From NCBI GenBank assembly GCA_052273485.1, contig DAVZID010000001.1, positions 62,001-126,000 of the forward strand: a stretch of DNA of 64,000 nt, given 5' to 3'. Source of the DNA: Anthropogastromicrobium sp052273485 (lineage in GTDB: Bacteria; Bacillota; Clostridia; Lachnospirales; Lachnospiraceae). Below the pieces are notes generated by a model that was given only the letters and a program-made list of their open reading frames with translations, was not told the origin of the DNA and ran no database searches. Position numbers and translations under genes: made by a program. This document shows, piece after piece, positions 50,371 to 58,663 of this stretch. Position 1 is the first letter of the stretch, and the number at the start of each line of letters is the position of its first letter.

Positions 50371-52850
50371 GAGAGATTGTAACGATTTGTTTTGCAGCAA
50401 TTCTTCTTGCACTGGATTTGTCTTTGGCAGTCTCACTTAGGCGGCTGATTAAAAACAGAAGCAAAGCGCAGGGTGCAGTAACTGCGCTTGTCTATGTGAT
50501 CGCTGGCGCAGTTGCCATATTTGCAGGTGGCATGGGCAGTGAAACGCTGTATCAGTCAATGCGACAAACAAAGTGGTTTTCCTATATCAAGACAAATTTT
50601 TTGTCCAGCGTCAATCCGCAAATGCTTTATTTCCTTTTGTATGTATTATTCCTAAATTTTGCAACGGTGCTTGCAGGTCTTTTGCTATGGTGGCTGATTG
50701 ATGTACTAAGCAGACAGCCAAAAATAAAAAGAGCGGCAGAGCAGGTAAAAAGCACGGTAGTATTGAAGATAACAGCAAGAAGAAAAACGAAAGTTCCACC
50801 TGATATGGTAAAAGTCCCGCCGTTGGCGGTACTGGGTAAGTGGCTGTGGAATGTAGGCAGCGCACTTCTTATTTTATTCTTTGTTGAAATTGTGTGCGGA
50901 TTCATTGCTGCATATCTCAAGATTCCAAACTTTTCCTATGGAAGAAAGATACAGTGGGCATATGGCTTTTTTCGAGTGCCGATTCTGTTAAGTCTTGTAT
51001 CGGTATCCCTTGCACGAGCACTCAGTTACGATGCAAAGCGTGCACTTGAAGTAAGACCAGCGCTAGAGAGCACAGATAGAACAAAAGCAAAGGCACACAA
51101 AAATGCAACTCAAAATCAGGAAGAAAACGCAGGACGTACCGCATATAGAAGACTTCTTCAAGGAATGAGTATGCGAGCACCAAAGGATTGTGATTTGACC
51201 TCCTTTTTGCCTGATTATTTGTATGAGTGTTTCCAACGTCGCCGCCGTGTGATTATTTTATGTAACAGCAAAGATGACATAGATGCATGGCATACATTGT
51301 TAAAGCGCATGTTAACAGGTCGTTTCGGTGAAATCTGTCTGATCCGAATTGGCGACAGTATGCACTTGAAGAATCGAGAGGATATTGATATACTAGTGGC
51401 GGATGCGGATGAATTTTTGCAAGAAGATTTGCAGCGCATATGGCCACTGTGGTTTTCACAGGTTGGATTTGTGATTTTGTCAGATACCCATCCATTTTTG
51501 GCGCACACAACGCAGGCAGATGTATTCTTTGCATCGTGGAAGCAGTCGGTTACAAAAGCATCCGTTGCAAAAGCATCCTTGTCTTCAAAGAAAGACAAAA
51601 TGCAGGTTCAATATTTGTTTTTGGACTGCACGATGACCACGCAGGAAAAAGAAGCGCTGACCTATTATGCAGGAAGTGAGGTAGCAGATGCGACAGTGCA
51701 TAAGACGTTGCAAGAGCAGGAGCTTGTGCCGTGGATGTTGGTATCGCCGGCTGGCATCTATCGCAGATTGTTGCTTTTAATGCAAACAGAAAATGGTGTG
51801 CCGGAAAGCTGGCTTGTCAAGCAGAAAAAGCGTTTTGGCATGGAGGCAGCGACAACAGAAGACTTTTTAAAAATGGTCTTGTCCGCTGTGCTGCCAAAGT
51901 ATTCCGTTCAGAATCTGTATGATAGCGTTTCCTTTGAGGAAGAATTGGGATGGCCTCATGGCAAATGGTATGTACGCTTAAGTGATGCGGCGGCAGAGGC
52001 TCTTTTGACAAGAAAGGATACCGAATCAACTGCTGTAACGACGGGCAAACGACAGGGAATGCTGTGTTTGCCAGATCTTGTCTATGAGGCAGAGGGAATG
52101 GCTCCACTTGGCTCAGCGGTGTATCAGGGAAATAAGACCATGCAGCTTTGCCAGACACAGATAAAGCGTACTTGTATTGGCTCGTACTTTATCGCAGAGG
52201 CAAAAAATGCAGATGCGTACAATCATATGATATATGAAAAATATGAGGAAAAATCGGTAGTTCGCAAGCCTTTTGAGTATGAGGCTGTTCTGTTGCGGCT
52301 AACCATAAAGTGCGGTGAAAGCTCCGAGCGAAAGCAGATGGAGCAGATGCTTTCAGCTGTATGCAACGAAGTTTTACAAGTCATTTTCCCATATAGCAAA
52401 GGGCAGATTACCGCGTGCTACGTGGAACCCGACCACGACGTTTCGTCTGGAATTGTTCCAAGAATGAACACTGCACAAAAAAAGACCCACACGGTACAGG
52501 AGTCACAGAAGGAACAGGAAAAAGCGCAAGAACAGAACAAAACACAGAGCGAAGTTCAACAGAAGGAGAGCGAAGCTCACACTTGCAGCGATACGATCAC
52601 GGTCTATCTGATCGAAAATCAGAGTGAGCAGGGCCTTGCGGCAGTGCTTCATCAAAACAACAGTCTGTTTCTTCATCTGTGCCGTGAGTGGCTGGAACGG
52701 GCAATAACGGATTCGGCGTCAAAAGAGGCTGCATTAGTGGACTATTTGATGACCGAGCAGCGAAAAGATCTGATGCTTCCGGCAGCGTCCCAGAGTGCCG
52801 GTCAGATCGCGGGACTCGCGAAGCTTCTTGTCGGGCTTCTCAGTGAGTAA
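50367..52850 (+). CDS. Unrecognised polytopic membrane protein with helicase-like cytoplasmic region
   Basis: 827 residues from GTG 50367 (AGGGGGG 8 bases upstream; GTGA overlap with the previous gene). Five membrane helices in residues 5-210, then a 600-residue cytoplasmic part. Within it RRVIILCNSKDD, DIDILVADADEFL and FVILSDTHPFL (about 300-400) follow the strand order of a superfamily-2 helicase RecA domain, with DADE in place of DEAD, but no Walker A loop (GxGKT) is visible. A Lys/Gln/Glu-rich stretch lies near 705-740. I cannot name the family. Fourth and last gene of the VWA-tubulin block. Confidence 0.75.
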   Translation: MREIVTICFAAILLALDLSLAVSLRRLIKNRSKAQGAVTALVYVIAGAVAIFAGGMGSETLYQSMRQTKWFSYIKTNFLSSVNPQMLYFLLYVLFLNFATVLAGLLLWWLIDVLSRQPKIKRAAEQVKSTVVLKITARRKTKVPPDMVKVPPLAVLGKWLWNVGSALLILFFVEIVCGFIAAYLKIPNFSYGRKIQWAYGFFRVPILLSLVSVSLARALSYDAKRALEVRPALESTDRTKAKAHKNATQNQEENAGRTAYRRLLQGMSMRAPKDCDLTSFLPDYLYECFQRRRRVIILCNSKDDIDAWHTLLKRMLTGRFGEICLIRIGDSMHLKNREDIDILVADADEFLQEDLQRIWPLWFSQVGFVILSDTHPFLAHTTQADVFFASWKQSVTKASVAKASLSSKKDKMQVQYLFLDCTMTTQEKEALTYYAGSEVADATVHKTLQEQELVPWMLVSPAGIYRRLLLLMQTENGVPESWLVKQKKRFGMEAATTEDFLKMVLSAVLPKYSVQNLYDSVSFEEELGWPHGKWYVRLSDAAAEALLTRKDTESTAVTTGKRQGMLCLPDLVYEAEGMAPLGSAVYQGNKTMQLCQTQIKRTCIGSYFIAEAKNADAYNHMIYEKYEEKSVVRKPFEYEAVLLRLTIKCGESSERKQMEQMLSAVCNEVLQVIFPYSKGQITACYVEPDHDVSSGIVPRMNTAQKKTHTVQESQKEQEKAQEQNKTQSEVQQKESEAHTCSDTITVYLIENQSEQGLAAVLHQNNSLFLHLCREWLERAITDSASKEAALVDYLMTEQRKDLMLPAASQSAGQIAGLAKLLVGLLSE

Positions 52851-52893
52851 GCGCATCCAAATACTATAATGATTCAGTCAGGAGGAAAGCAAA

Positions 52894-53427
52894 ATGAGTG
52901 GAGTAAAAAACGAAGTATTCAAAAATATGGAGACCAGAAGAAGTATCCGCAAGTATAAGCCGGATATGGTTCCGAAGGAAATCATCGAGAAGATTGCAGA
53001 GGCAGGCACCTATGCAGCAACTGGTATGGGCAAGCAGTCTCCGATCATCATTGCTGTTACCAATAAGGAATTAAGAGACCGTCTTTCTCGCATGAATGCA
53101 TCAGTGATGGGTACAGACGGCGATCCGTTCTATGGTGCACCGGTCGTTTTGGTTGTTTTGGCAAATAAGAATTGTGGTACTTATGTTTATGATGGAAGCC
53201 TTGTCATGGGCAATTTGATGTTAGCTGCACATGAGCTTGGAATTGCTAGCTGTTGGATTCACCGCGCAAAGGAAGAATTTGAGAGTCCAGAAGGCAAGCA
53301 GATTTTAAAGGACCTTGGCATCACAGGCGACTATGAGGGTATTGGTCATTGCATTCTAGGATATGCCGATTGCGAGGAGCCAAAGGCTGCACCGAGAAAA
53401 GAAAACTATGTGATTTTTGCAGAATAA
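52894..53427 (+). CDS. Nitroreductase-family FMN protein
   Basis: 177 residues, AGGAGG 7-8 bases before ATG 52894. FMN-binding N-terminal block METRRSIRKYKPD, AGTYAATGMGKQ (phosphate and isoalloxazine contacts), GSLVMGNLMLAAHELGIASCWIHRA, and the C-terminal GHCILGYAD. Acts in the cytoplasm; family members reduce nitro compounds, quinones or flavin mononucleotide. Substrate unknown. It follows the VWA-tubulin block at 43 bases on the same strand, but a functional tie is doubtful, since such genes are common as stand-alone units. Confidence 0.92.
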   Translation: MSGVKNEVFKNMETRRSIRKYKPDMVPKEIIEKIAEAGTYAATGMGKQSPIIIAVTNKELRDRLSRMNASVMGTDGDPFYGAPVVLVVLANKNCGTYVYDGSLVMGNLMLAAHELGIASCWIHRAKEEFESPEGKQILKDLGITGDYEGIGHCILGYADCEEPKAAPRKENYVIFAE

Positions 53428-53506
53428 TAAAACGTGAACATGGTAAAATGTGAACCTATCAAAACGTTTAAAAATCAATAAACCCTTGTGTTTATAGGAA
53501 TTTCAC

Positions 53507-53535
53507 TTGCCTCTTTCCCAAAAAGACGGTATAAT
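53507..53535 (+). promoter_or_regulatory. Promoter of the TetR gene
   Basis: TTGCCT (53507-53512), 17 bases, TATAAT (53530-53535). The spacer and -10 box form the left arm of the long inverted repeat 53513-53582. Confidence 0.75.
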
Positions 53536-53582
53536 TGCAATATTAAACGAGTATTTAAGCGATTATACCGCTTTTGGGAAAG
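53513..53582. promoter_or_regulatory. Long inverted repeat over the TetR promoter, probable operator
   Basis: CTTTCCCAAAA-CGGTATAAT (53513-53535) is mirrored by ATTATACCG-TTTTGGGAAAG (53562-53582), 20 matching bases with a small offset and a 26-base centre. The left arm covers the -10 box and the right arm ends at the ribosome binding site. Because the left arm is upstream of the transcript start, this is a DNA site rather than an RNA hairpin. Confidence 0.65.
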
Positions 53583-53591
53583 GGGTTTTTC

Positions 53592-54221
53592 ATGGCGATA
53601 GCGACAAAGAAACTTCTGGCGGACGGTTTGAAAGAGCTGCTGAAGAAAAAAACACTGGAAAAGATTACAGTAAAGGAACTGGTGGCAACCTGTGGGGTGA
53701 ATCGCCAGACGTTTTATTATAATTTTCAAGACATCTACGAACTTCTTGAATGGATTTTTGTTGAAGAAGGAGCACGGTTAAGAAAAAAAACAGAAGGAAT
53801 GAAAGACTGGCGAGAGCGCCTTCAAGTCATTATTAATGAGATTAATAATGAGGAAAACAGACGATTGATTTTAAATGCGTTTTATTCCGTAAATCCGATG
53901 CAGATTGACCGTTTTATGCAAAATTATTTTCGTCCATCCGTAGAGGAGATCATTACAGAGAATATTCGTGATGTGGATATTTCAGAAAAAAACCGTGAAT
54001 TTATGATTCGTATGTATGATCTATTCTGGGTGGATCTTATTATGAGATGGATTCAGACTGGCATGGAAATGAGTGAGATGACTGGTGATATTGAGAAAAT
54101 TATTTCCGTCATGACAGGCTCGAGTGTATACATAGCGCAAAACTTAAAGGATCTGGAAGAAAAAAAGAAGCCAATATTTCGACCGGCAGGTGAGAACAAT
54201 CGAAACAGTAGAATTAGCTAG
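53592..54221 (+). CDS. TetR/AcrR-family transcriptional regulator
   Basis: 209 residues from ATG 53592 (AAAGGGG 6-7 bases upstream); an in-frame start at 53574 would lie in the operator arm. Residues 1-48 carry the TetR helix-turn-helix (LADGLKELLKKKTLEKITVKEL, CGVNRQTFYYNF), and the rest is the helical ligand domain of the DhaS-like subgroup (DIYELLEWIFVEE). It very likely represses its own promoter through the 53513-53582 inverted repeat. The radical SAM gene after the terminator may be a further target. Ligand unknown. Confidence 0.92.
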   Translation: MAIATKKLLADGLKELLKKKTLEKITVKELVATCGVNRQTFYYNFQDIYELLEWIFVEEGARLRKKTEGMKDWRERLQVIINEINNEENRRLILNAFYSVNPMQIDRFMQNYFRPSVEEIITENIRDVDISEKNREFMIRMYDLFWVDLIMRWIQTGMEMSEMTGDIEKIISVMTGSSVYIAQNLKDLEEKKKPIFRPAGENNRNSRIS

Positions 54222-54245
54222 AATTTGTTGAGTCAGCTAGACAAC

Positions 54246-54283
54246 AAAAGCACTTTGTCTAAATTTTGGACAGGTGCTTTTTT
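54246..54283 (+). terminator. Terminator of the TetR gene
   Basis: AAAAGCAC-GTC pairs with GAC-GTGCTTTT-like sequence (AAAAGCAC at 54246, GTGCTTTTTT ending at 54283), followed by T residues. Confidence 0.75.
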
Positions 54284-54430
54284 GTGTCTATTCCATTCTT
54301 TTTTATCAATGAGTACAATAAAATCTATTCAGAGGCAGTAATATTGACACAAAAGATGCAGCTGATAAGAGAGGGTACAGTTAAAAAACGAATAGACAAA
54401 CTGTACCATTATATGATGGGAGGAATCGAC

Positions 54431-55777
54431 ATGATTGGACAGGAATTAAAGAGAATGGGTATTGCAACCGCATACCGTTATATCGAGAAAAATCCGAAAG
54501 ATAATTTAAAAAAACTTATGACCTGGGTAGACCGTATCGCAGGAGAAGGCCCAGACAGCTTTGAGGAGCAGAGAAAGGTCGTATGGGATGTTTTAAATCA
54601 TCCGGAATCCAATATGTATCAGCTAATCATGCGTGTGATTGAGGAGGTTGATCCAGAGATTGTTAAGACAGTTTTCTCGAATTTCTTCTTAAATGCAGCG
54701 ATCCTTGGCTGGCCGAAACAGGAAACGTTAAGAGCCGAGTACAATTGCAACATTCCATGGGCAATTTTGTTAGATCCGACTTCAGCCTGTAATTTGCATT
54801 GTACCGGTTGCTGGGCAGCTGAGTATGGGAACAAGCTGAACCTGTCATTTGATGAGATTGATAATATTATTGAGCAGGGAAAAGAATTAGGCATTTATTT
54901 CTATATTTATACGGGTGGTGAACCGCTCGTCAGAAAGAATGATCTGATTGCGCTGTGTAAGAAGCACTCAGATTGTATCTTCCTTTCTTTCACAAATGCA
55001 ACCTTGATTGATGATGCATTTACTGATGATATGCTTCGCGTAAAGAACTTTGTTCCAGCGATCAGTGTAGAGGGCGATATGGCAGCTCATGACGGCAGAC
55101 GAGGAAAAGGCTCTTACGAGAAAGTGGAAAAGGCAATGAAACTGTTAAAGCAGAAGAAACTTCCGTTTGGTGTTTCCTGCTGTTATACAAGTGCAAACTG
55201 TGACAGCATCAGTAGTGACGAGTTTTATGATTGGCTGGTGGATCAGGGTACGTTATTTGCATGGTATTTTCACTATATGCCAGTTGGAAACGATGCAGTA
55301 CCGCAGTTAATGCCGACTCCATCCCAGAGAGAGAGGATGTATGATCGTGTGCGTTATTGCAGACGTGTAAAGCCAATGTTTGCGATCGACTTCCAGAATG
55401 ATGGTGAATATGTTGGCGGATGTGTAGCTGGCGGACGTCGTTACCTACATATCAATGCAAATGGTGATGTGGATCCGTGTGTATTCATTCACTACTCAGA
55501 CAGCAATATCCGTGAGAAAACACTCCTTGAGTGCTTACAGTCTCCGCTGTTTATGGCTTACCATGACAATCAGCCATTTAATGAGAATCATTTGCGTCCA
55601 TGTCCAATGCTTGAGAATCCGCAGAAGCTAAGAGAGATGGTAGCAAAAACACAGGCGAAGTCAACGGATATGCAGAGTCCTGAGAGTGCAGAGCATCTTT
55701 GCAGCAAGTGCGATGAGTATGCAAAGAACTGGACACCATCCGCGGATAAGTTGTGGAGTGAGTCACATAAGAAATAA
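54431..55777 (+). CDS. Radical SAM protein with SPASM-like C terminus
   Basis: 448 residues from ATG 54431 (GGGAGG upstream). About 110 helical N-terminal residues precede the radical SAM core with C120xxxC124xxC127 (CNLHCTGC), GGEPL and the SAM-binding strands. The C-terminal part has further Cys in VGGCVAGG, DVDPCVF, RPCPML and LCSKCDEY, consistent with SPASM-type auxiliary iron-sulfur clusters. The long N-terminal extension and Cys pattern suit enzymes that act on peptides or cofactors, but I cannot name the substrate. The upstream in-frame codons (from 54266) have no ribosome binding site. Adjacent to a TetR gene with its own operator. Confidence 0.88.
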   Translation: MIGQELKRMGIATAYRYIEKNPKDNLKKLMTWVDRIAGEGPDSFEEQRKVVWDVLNHPESNMYQLIMRVIEEVDPEIVKTVFSNFFLNAAILGWPKQETLRAEYNCNIPWAILLDPTSACNLHCTGCWAAEYGNKLNLSFDEIDNIIEQGKELGIYFYIYTGGEPLVRKNDLIALCKKHSDCIFLSFTNATLIDDAFTDDMLRVKNFVPAISVEGDMAAHDGRRGKGSYEKVEKAMKLLKQKKLPFGVSCCYTSANCDSISSDEFYDWLVDQGTLFAWYFHYMPVGNDAVPQLMPTPSQRERMYDRVRYCRRVKPMFAIDFQNDGEYVGGCVAGGRRYLHINANGDVDPCVFIHYSDSNIREKTLLECLQSPLFMAYHDNQPFNENHLRPCPMLENPQKLREMVAKTQAKSTDMQSPESAEHLCSKCDEYAKNWTPSADKLWSESHKK

Positions 55778-55825
55778 TAAAAATTGAAATAATGATTCTG
55801 ATTATATATTGAGAAATTCTTAAGT

Positions 55826-55886
55826 AAAAAAGCCTTCTAATTGTAAATGTTTATCTGACATTTGCAGTTAGGGGCTTTTCATTTTT
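55826..55886 (+). terminator. Terminator of the radical SAM gene
   Basis: AAAAAGCC-CTAA-TG-AAATGT and ACATTT-CA-TTAG-GGCTTTT make a long interrupted stem with a 7-base loop, followed by CATTTTT. Confidence 0.85.
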
Positions 55887-55999
55887 AAGTGGCTTAAAAA
55901 ACTGTATTGACAGTAGCTAATTCTAAGGGTAAGCTAACAATAAGTAAAAATCAAAAAATGTTGTCTATATAGATGACATGGCAAAAAGGAGGAAAGCGC

Positions 56000-57352
56000 A
56001 TGCAGAAAATGATATGGACTGGAATCGGATTGAGTGCGGCGGCAGTCATTGGAACTGTGAGTTTGTTTGGAACAGGAAGACTTCACTTCAATAATGTGAT
56101 CCAAACTCCGGCTCAGTTAGAGCAAACAGCATCAGAAAATAATCAAACCACACAATCAAGCGAAGTATTAACAGAGCAATCAGTTTATTATGCGCGTAAG
56201 CTTGGAAAGAAGGCTTCAGATACAGAATACTTTAAGAATAGAATGATTTCAGATGATCTAATGGAATACATACAAAAGGCAGTACCACTTGCAGATGCAG
56301 TTCCGACGGAAATGATGCAGATTAATCTAGACTCATTTACAGTGGAAGAGATGGGAGATGACTTGAAAAGTGTTGCACTGACAGACACCACTGAAATCAG
56401 CGACATGATTGCAAGGTCACTTGCAACGATGATGGTAGGTACTTCTAATGATACAAAAGCATTGGCTGCCTATGCGCTGCTTGAAGACAATCAATATTTA
56501 AACATGGAGTTGAATGCAACAGTTGGATTGTGGCTGTATTATGGAGAAGATCTGCCATCGGTATTATGTGTGTTTATTCCAAGAAATGGCGGTACAGAGC
56601 TAACAGCCGGTGTGCTAGATGCTGCAAGCTATGAGACAGTGCGAAAGAAAGTGGCTGAGCCATCTGATCAGAATAGTGATAACAGTGATGATGTTTTAAT
56701 CGAAGTTTTGGCACAACGATCTACGGTTGAAAGCGATTTTGGATCACTTGATTACTCCTACTTAGATCAAATGACAGATGATTCTTATCCGATGGAAGGA
56801 TTGCTAGAGGCTGTCACTTTAGATGTACCAGCAGATGCAACATTTTTCAATCAACTAGTTGATGAAATCATCGGTGAAATGGTCAGTGGAACAACACCAA
56901 TTGATGAGCTAACACAACTTTTCACCGCCTCATCAGAAGTAGCAGACTATGTAAAAAAAGCACAAACTTGTATGGAAGAAGTAGCCAAAGGATCAACAAA
57001 GGGAACGCTCACCGCTTATCAGGTTCCTTCAAGTTCCTATTGGTCGGCAGAACAAATTGCATCTGGTGTATCAAATGGTTCTAGTATGAACCAGATAGCA
57101 GCATCTAGTGTTTTATCCCGAATTGTCCATGAGCGAACCCCACTACATGTAATGACGGCAGATTGGAAAGATGATGTTGTGTTGGCATATATGCTTTCTG
57201 ATTTGGCACTTTTGATCTCAGTAGAAGAAGCAGATAATTGTTACTTGAAGATCAACATAAATTTCGTCTGGCTAGATGAAGAAAACAATGGAAACATCGT
57301 AGACCGCATGGTGAAACAGTATGGTCTTGAGCAAATTGATTTAGCTCAATAG
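56000..57352 (+). CDS. Exported protein of unknown function
   Basis: Not recognised. 450 residues from ATG 56000 (AGGAGG 6-7 bases upstream). One N-terminal hydrophobic segment (about 4-25) acts as signal peptide or anchor; there is no lipobox Cys. The rest is acidic, Ser/Thr-rich near residues 35-60, and mixed alpha/beta, with no catalytic motif that I can see. Patches such as LNATVGLWLYYGEDLPSVLCVF and VWLDEENNGNIVDRMVKQ are typical of substrate-like secreted proteins. It lies between the radical SAM gene and iscS with terminators on both sides, so a link to either is not shown. Confidence 0.7.
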   Translation: MQKMIWTGIGLSAAAVIGTVSLFGTGRLHFNNVIQTPAQLEQTASENNQTTQSSEVLTEQSVYYARKLGKKASDTEYFKNRMISDDLMEYIQKAVPLADAVPTEMMQINLDSFTVEEMGDDLKSVALTDTTEISDMIARSLATMMVGTSNDTKALAAYALLEDNQYLNMELNATVGLWLYYGEDLPSVLCVFIPRNGGTELTAGVLDAASYETVRKKVAEPSDQNSDNSDDVLIEVLAQRSTVESDFGSLDYSYLDQMTDDSYPMEGLLEAVTLDVPADATFFNQLVDEIIGEMVSGTTPIDELTQLFTASSEVADYVKKAQTCMEEVAKGSTKGTLTAYQVPSSSYWSAEQIASGVSNGSSMNQIAASSVLSRIVHERTPLHVMTADWKDDVVLAYMLSDLALLISVEEADNCYLKININFVWLDEENNGNIVDRMVKQYGLEQIDLAQ

Positions 57353-57389
57353 GATTGTGTACAATTTTGAAAAAAATAACTAGCATAGA

Positions 57390-57419
57390 TTGACAAAATA
57401 TCTTCTCTGGTGGTACGGT
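57390..57419 (+). promoter_or_regulatory. Possible promoter of the cysteine desulfurase gene
   Basis: TTGACA (57390-57395), 18 bases, TACGGT (57414-57419) preceded by TGG. The leader then has CGAACC (57437-57442) and GGTTCG (about 57465-57470), a 6-bp stem, before the ribosome binding site AGGAAG. Confidence 0.4.
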
Positions 57420-57485
57420 ATCAAAAAGGCGAACCATTAAAAAGCCCATTGAGGAGAGGTTCGTACAGAAAGGAAGCAGTGGTTT

Positions 57486-58622
57486 ATGATTTACGCGGAT
57501 CATGCAGCAACAACAAAGATGAGTGAGACAGCGAAGCGTGCGATGCTGTCTGCCATGGAAGAGAACTGGTGCAACCCCTCAAGCCCATATACAACAGGGC
57601 AGCAGGCATCTGGCGCGCTGATGGATGCGCGTGTGAGGATTGCCCACTGTCTTGGCTGTCTGTCAAAGGAAATTTATTTTACTTCAGGCGGAAGTGAGGC
57701 AGATAATCAGGCGATTTTGTCTGCGGCAGTTATTGGCAAAAGACAGGGGAAGATGCATATTATTTCAACCGCATTTGAGCATCATGCCGTGTTGCATACT
57801 TTAAAAAAGTTGGAAAAAGAGGGCTTTGAAATTACACTTCTTGATGTCGGAGAAAACGGAATTGTAAGTGCAGAACAGGTAGCAGAGGCGATTCGCCCAG
57901 ATACAGCACTCGTAACCGTGATGTATGCCAACAATGAGATCGGAACGATTCAGCCAATTCGTGAGATCGGAGTGGTATGCAGACAAAATGGTGTGCTGTT
58001 TCATACGGATGCGGTACAGGCCGCAGGCCATCTTCCAATTAATGTAAAGGATGACAAAGTCGATCTACTATCGTTATCTGCGCATAAATTCAACGGCCCA
58101 AAAGGCATCGGTGTATTATACGCAAAAACTGGAGTATTTTTATCCAATCTGATCGAGGGCGGCGGACAGGAGCGAGGAAAACGTGCCGGAACGGAAAATC
58201 TTCCTGCTATAGTAGGAATGGCGGCAGCATTAGAGGAAGCTTGCTCACTTCAAAAAGAGCGCTCCATCTATGTGACAAAGCTTCGCGACCAGTTAATAAA
58301 CGGCCTAAAGAAAATTCCAGGTGCACTGTTAAACGGAGATGCAACCAATCGTCTTCCAGGAAATGTAAACTTCTGCTTTCCGGATACCGAGGCAGAGGGA
58401 CTATTACTATTACTTGACAATAAAAAAATTTGTGCATCATCAGGTTCAGCGTGTACATCAGGCTTTTTAGATCCAAGCCATGTGCTTCTTGCAATCGGGC
58501 GAGATCCACAGACAGCAAGAGGATCCATTCGCCTGACACTAGACTATGAAAACACACCAGAAGAGGTAGAGACAATCATCGAGGCAGTCACTGACACAGT
58601 TCGCATTTTGAGAGGGTGCTAA
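57486..58622 (+). CDS. Cysteine desulfurase (NifS/IscS type)
   Basis: 378 residues. PLP-dependent removal of sulfur from cysteine for iron-sulfur clusters and thiolated tRNA. YADHAATT start, GSEADNQA, the PLP Lys in SAHKFNGPKG (about 201) and the persulfide Cys323 in SSGSACTSG. Group I features (long loop with SSGSACTSG). AGGAAG lies upstream of ATG 57486. No IscU-like scaffold or ThiI is adjacent, so it may serve tRNA or cluster pathways encoded elsewhere. A bidirectional terminator follows. Confidence 0.95.
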   Translation: MIYADHAATTKMSETAKRAMLSAMEENWCNPSSPYTTGQQASGALMDARVRIAHCLGCLSKEIYFTSGGSEADNQAILSAAVIGKRQGKMHIISTAFEHHAVLHTLKKLEKEGFEITLLDVGENGIVSAEQVAEAIRPDTALVTVMYANNEIGTIQPIREIGVVCRQNGVLFHTDAVQAAGHLPINVKDDKVDLLSLSAHKFNGPKGIGVLYAKTGVFLSNLIEGGGQERGKRAGTENLPAIVGMAAALEEACSLQKERSIYVTKLRDQLINGLKKIPGALLNGDATNRLPGNVNFCFPDTEAEGLLLLLDNKKICASSGSACTSGFLDPSHVLLAIGRDPQTARGSIRLTLDYENTPEEVETIIEAVTDTVRILRGC

Positions 58623-58629
58623 ACAGATC

Positions 58630-58660
58630 AAAAAGGGCGGTCCAATCTGGGCCGCCTTTT
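58630..58660. terminator. Bidirectional terminator (iscS / GH105 gene)
   Basis: AAAAGGGCGG and CCGCCTTTT pair around TCCAATCTGGG, with A-runs and T-runs on both sides of the convergent genes. Confidence 0.8.
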
Positions 58661-58663
58661 ACA

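Noticed and set aside
54266..54430. N-terminal extension of the radical SAM protein
   Set aside because: No ribosome binding site, overlaps the TetR terminator, and ATG 54431 has a good GGGAGG site.
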